Below the pieces are notes generated by a model. The model saw only the letters and a program-made list of their open reading frames with translations, had not been told where the DNA came from and searched no databases. Positions 21,251 through 23,972 of a stretch of 23,972 bases of DNA are shown here, in pieces. Position 1 is the first letter of the stretch. Each line of letters starts with the position of its first letter. Made by a program: the position numbers and the translations under genes. Source of the stretch: an uncultured Selenomonadales bacterium (GTDB lineage Bacteria > Bacillota > Negativicutes > Selenomonadales > Selenomonadaceae); contig CAMNPA010000005.1 in the NCBI GenBank assembly GCA_946547205.1, positions 1 through 23,972 on the forward strand, in the 5' to 3' direction.

Positions 21251-23791
21251 TTAATTGCTCAATTCGCCGACAGAAAATTCGTCCTCGTCGTCGATTTGAC
21301 ATTCTCGCCAATCTTGAAAGACTCTGTCGACGATTTTTTGAGTTGCGCCTTTGTGCGTGTCATAAATTTTCTTTGCAATCTTTTGACGTTTCGCAAGCAG
21401 TGGATCGACGCCGTTTATCAAATCGTCAAGGTAACGCTCCACGTCTTGCCAACTGCGCGCGACGTACATTGCCGCAAACATTTCTTCATATTCCGGCAAC
21501 GGGTCGGCGTTCGGGAACTCGCAATAAATTATCGGTCTTTCCGTGAGGAACAGCACAATCAGCATTGACGAATAGTCGGCAAGAAAAATATCCGTCTCCT
21601 TAATGTTCTCGTCAATTTCAACCGTTCTGCTGTCGGAAATTTTTATGTCGTACTCGTCCAACTTCCGCTTGTAATCGTCAAGCTCTTCCGCCGTCAATAT
21701 TTGCTTTCTTAAGATGTGCTCAAAAGTCAGCGGGTGCGGGCGCATATGCAGAGAAATTCTCTCGCCATACTTTTCATGCAAGCCAACGAAAAAATTCATG
21801 TACTCCAGGAAGTGACTGCCGCCGTTACTGCCGTTAGTGCTCCAGCGCGGCGTCCATAAAACTCGTTTCGCCGAACTTTCACTCGCGGGCATTTTGTAAT
21901 ACTTTTCAAGAATCGGATAGCCCGGGAATTCAAAATGTTGGAAAGGAATGCTGCTACTGTCGGCAAGATTTTCAATCGCCAGTTGTCGAGCAGTTTCACA
22001 GGAGCAAAAGCAAAAATATACGTAGTGAAAAAATTCGGGGAAAAGGTCAAACAAATTCATCGTGATAGAACGATCCAAATTTGCGCCGTAAGTTACGAAA
22101 CAGATTTTCGCGAAAGAAACTGTGTCATAAAACTGAAAACCTATGTTGCAATGCGTAATGTATGGCGTCGTCATAAACACATAGTCCGGCTGCAACTCAC
22201 GGAGATTGGAAAGCGTGCCGTCTTGATAAATCGTCGAATCGGGATATTTTTCCGAAATATGCCGCCAAACACTGTCATAATGTTTTTCATTCAATCGTTG
22301 TCCCGTATTGAGAACGAAAAATGTTTCCGTATCATTTCTGTTTCTGAACGCCTCGTAGACCGGCAAAATTTTATCCTGCGCCGCATTTGTCGACGTTATC
22401 AAAAATACGACGCGCATCTTTCTTTTTCTATGACGCCACTTGCTCTGCCGCGACAGATAATATGCCGCAAAATCATAGTCCGAATAATTCATGCGCGTAT
22501 AAAAATTTGCGAATACGCCTCTGATGTCCAAACTCAATTCGCGAGAAAATAAATGCTTGTTGAAAGGCAAAGTCAATTCGCGCGGCTTGATGAATTGCAA
22601 AATTCCCAATACGGCGAGTTCACGTTTATCCTGTTCTATGTGCTCATTGTACCATTTCAGCAACTTTTCCACGCATTGCTTGCCCATGAAACGCAGTGCC
22701 GTATCTTCAATGCGAATCGCCAACAGCGCGATATATTCGCCATACCACGGCTTTTCCGACGCAAATTGCAAATCTTCGACCTTGATTTTGAGCAAACGAT
22801 TAGCCATCGCCTTTTTTCGCCGGAAGATCGATATTTCGGGATGTAAGCTCTTATAAAATTCAAAATCGATTTGCGACGAATCATCGGCTTTGTCGTCGGC
22901 TTGCGATTCGGCAAAAAATTTTTCGAGCTTTTCTGCCGTCTCCTTAGGATTCACGGTCACGAGTATCGGACGATTATATTTTTGGAACGGTGCGGGATTG
23001 GAGCAGATGATACCCGCGCATTGTTTGTAGGCGACTTTCAAAAAAGTTTCATCAATGCCAAAGCCGCTGCCTTGATCGACGACTGCCAAATATCCCGGTC
23101 TGAACGGTTCAGCATAAAATACGCCGTGACAAATCCAATCGTCCGGCGGCGGTTCAAACCATATGCATTCACTCGCGGCGGCAATTTGTTCAGCGGAAAA
23201 GTCCGGCTCCGGCGGCAAATTCTCTATCTCCAAAACTCGCGGCGGAATTTCTTCGCGCGCCTTGATGTACGCATATTCTCTCAAATTGTTTTCAATTTCC
23301 AGAACAAAGCCGAATTGAGCGGCGTTTTTATCCAACCAAGCTTTAACGTCGGGTTCTTCGGCATTGCGAATCCAAACCGATAAGCCGTAGCCGTGCGAGC
23401 TCTGTCCGGGCAAATCCGTATATTTTTGACCGTCCTTGAGCTGCCAAATTTTGCCGTTGAACTCAACTTGAATTCGTCGCGCATTGGGATCAATCGTCGC
23501 GGCGTCAAGCTCTTCAAAACGTCGCTTGAATCGTTTAATCTGCGCGTCCAGGCTCCGATAAGCATCGATTGCAAGATTCAAATTCAAAAAGATGCCGTCT
23601 TGCAGTGCAGCGCGAACCATCGCCAACCAGGCTCGTGCCGCGTCCGTATAAAATTCACCGCCGCAATGAATTTTCCGCAACTTTTTTGGTGGCAAAATGC
23701 CGTTCAGACGCGGAGTGATTCCTTCCGGCAAAAAGTCTCTTATGTCGAACAGCGGCTTAGGAATTTCGCCAAATGATAACAGATTGTCCAT
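21251..23791 (-). CDS. Three-domain envelope protein: VanY-like, MurE-N-like, CDP-glycerol glycerophosphotransferase-like
   Basis: An 846-residue chimera. Residues about 40-180 resemble VanY-type D,D-carboxypeptidases (GEFYTDAARAWLAM, DAYRSLDAQ, LPGQSSHGYGLSVWI, AAQFGFVLE). However, the usual GLAxDI Asp is Trp and the late His motif is missing, so metal binding is doubtful. Residues about 208-295 resemble the N-terminal domain of Mur ligases (GVFYAEPFRPGYLAVV, FLKVAYKQCAGIIC, RPILVTV). Residues about 455-825 match the TagB/TagF family that adds glycerol phosphate to surface polymers: RVVFLITSTN, HMRPHPLTFEH (682-692) and DIFLADYSSMLIVLFLTERPIIY (734-756). No signal peptide or membrane segment is seen, so it is probably cytoplasmic. 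Monocistronic, with its own promoter and terminator. The last domain is the surest. Confidence 0.75.
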   Translation of the reverse strand: MDNLLSFGEIPKPLFDIRDFLPEGITPRLNGILPPKKLRKIHCGGEFYTDAARAWLAMVRAALQDGIFLNLNLAIDAYRSLDAQIKRFKRRFEELDAATIDPNARRIQVEFNGKIWQLKDGQKYTDLPGQSSHGYGLSVWIRNAEEPDVKAWLDKNAAQFGFVLEIENNLREYAYIKAREEIPPRVLEIENLPPEPDFSAEQIAAASECIWFEPPPDDWICHGVFYAEPFRPGYLAVVDQGSGFGIDETFLKVAYKQCAGIICSNPAPFQKYNRPILVTVNPKETAEKLEKFFAESQADDKADDSSQIDFEFYKSLHPEISIFRRKKAMANRLLKIKVEDLQFASEKPWYGEYIALLAIRIEDTALRFMGKQCVEKLLKWYNEHIEQDKRELAVLGILQFIKPRELTLPFNKHLFSRELSLDIRGVFANFYTRMNYSDYDFAAYYLSRQSKWRHRKRKMRVVFLITSTNAAQDKILPVYEAFRNRNDTETFFVLNTGQRLNEKHYDSVWRHISEKYPDSTIYQDGTLSNLRELQPDYVFMTTPYITHCNIGFQFYDTVSFAKICFVTYGANLDRSITMNLFDLFPEFFHYVYFCFCSCETARQLAIENLADSSSIPFQHFEFPGYPILEKYYKMPASESSAKRVLWTPRWSTNGSNGGSHFLEYMNFFVGLHEKYGERISLHMRPHPLTFEHILRKQILTAEELDDYKRKLDEYDIKISDSRTVEIDENIKETDIFLADYSSMLIVLFLTERPIIYCEFPNADPLPEYEEMFAAMYVARSWQDVERYLDDLINGVDPLLAKRQKIAKKIYDTHKGATQKIVDRVFQDWRECQIDDEDEFSVGELSN

Positions 23792-23840
23792 AAATTTTGC
23801 CCTTTATAATTTTTTACTCAACAGCGAAACAATTTTGTTG

Positions 23841-23869
23841 ATGATACATTAAAGCGATGTGCTTTGCAA
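23841..23869 (-). promoter_or_regulatory. Promoter of the envelope gene
   Basis: Minus strand TTGCAA (23864-23869), 17 bp, TATCAT (23841-23846). It gives a leader of about 43 nt before AAAGGG and the ATG at 23791. The remaining stretch to the window end (23870-23972) shows no gene. Confidence 0.65.
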
Positions 23870-23972
23870 GAAATTTTTTAAATGACATAGCCGCCATAGA
23901 TTCATAACACTTTTTGTATGTATACTTGAATACAATGATTGATATGATTGACTTGCCATTTTGTTATAGCTA

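Noticed and set aside
23914..23935. Dyad TTGTAT-N10-ATACAA upstream of the envelope gene
   Set aside because: A/T-rich, no second copy seen, and too far (about 45 bp) beyond the -35 to assign as an operator with any confidence.
1..23972. tRNA, rRNA, insertion sequence or prophage genes
   Set aside because: No cloverleaf, transposase, integrase (other than Cas1) or inverted terminal repeat was recognised in the window.

Overview
The window looks like a chromosomal segment of an anaerobic, formate-oxidising bacterium. The best guess is a Negativicutes/Selenomonadales-type Firmicute. This rests on a membrane-bound formate dehydrogenase of the FdnGHI type with a Tat signal, very strong Shine-Dalgarno sequences, frequent ATGA start/stop overlaps, and constant use of the AAAATTTT-type string. 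The taxonomic call is inference only.

Left part (1-6430): the adaptation and memory side of a type III CRISPR-Cas locus. A large array of 14 spacers (2747-3882) is read on the minus strand from a leader at 3883-4143, which abuts cas1; cas2-cas1 are also on the minus strand. Beyond the array, also on the minus strand, are a small Rossmann-like accessory gene and a CARF-HEPN RNase gene (597-2312), the probable cyclic-oligoadenylate effector. Two leaderless mini-arrays (56-243 and 6166-6329) use the same repeat family. Each has a promoter homologous to the leader promoter fused directly to a 5'-truncated repeat. Two plus-strand transcription units carry tandem micro-ORFs with strong ribosome sites (about 314-598 and 5474-6115). 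They share an upstream 16-bp box, an extended -10 promoter and a terminator. I cannot assign these micro-ORFs to any known family.

Centre (6436-15016): a gap-free plus-strand effector operon of subtype III-D character: cas10 (GGDD palm, no HD domain), a single Cas7-like RAMP, csx10, a fused double Cas7, csx19, a large RAMP of the TIGR03986 type and cas6. Every gene overlaps its neighbour. There is no separate small-subunit (cas11) gene. A bidirectional terminator (15029-15062) separates this operon from the convergent fdh operon. The expected logic is that Cas6 cuts the array transcripts, the Cas7/Csx10/Cas10 complex binds antisense phage RNA, Cas10 makes cyclic oligoadenylate, and the CARF-HEPN protein becomes an active RNase.

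Right part (15085-23791): on the minus strand, fdhD-fdnG-fdhE-fdnH-fdnI form a formate dehydrogenase operon with a Cys rather than Sec active site, probably switched on by a Crp/Fnr-family regulator bound at -41.5. Upstream of it is an 846-residue chimeric envelope protein: a degenerate VanY-like peptidase domain, a MurE-N-like domain and a CDP-glycerol glycerophosphotransferase-like domain.

The features most worth following up are the leaderless mini-arrays, the duplicated micro-ORF modules woven into the CRISPR locus, the fused Cas7 architecture, and the three-domain envelope protein.
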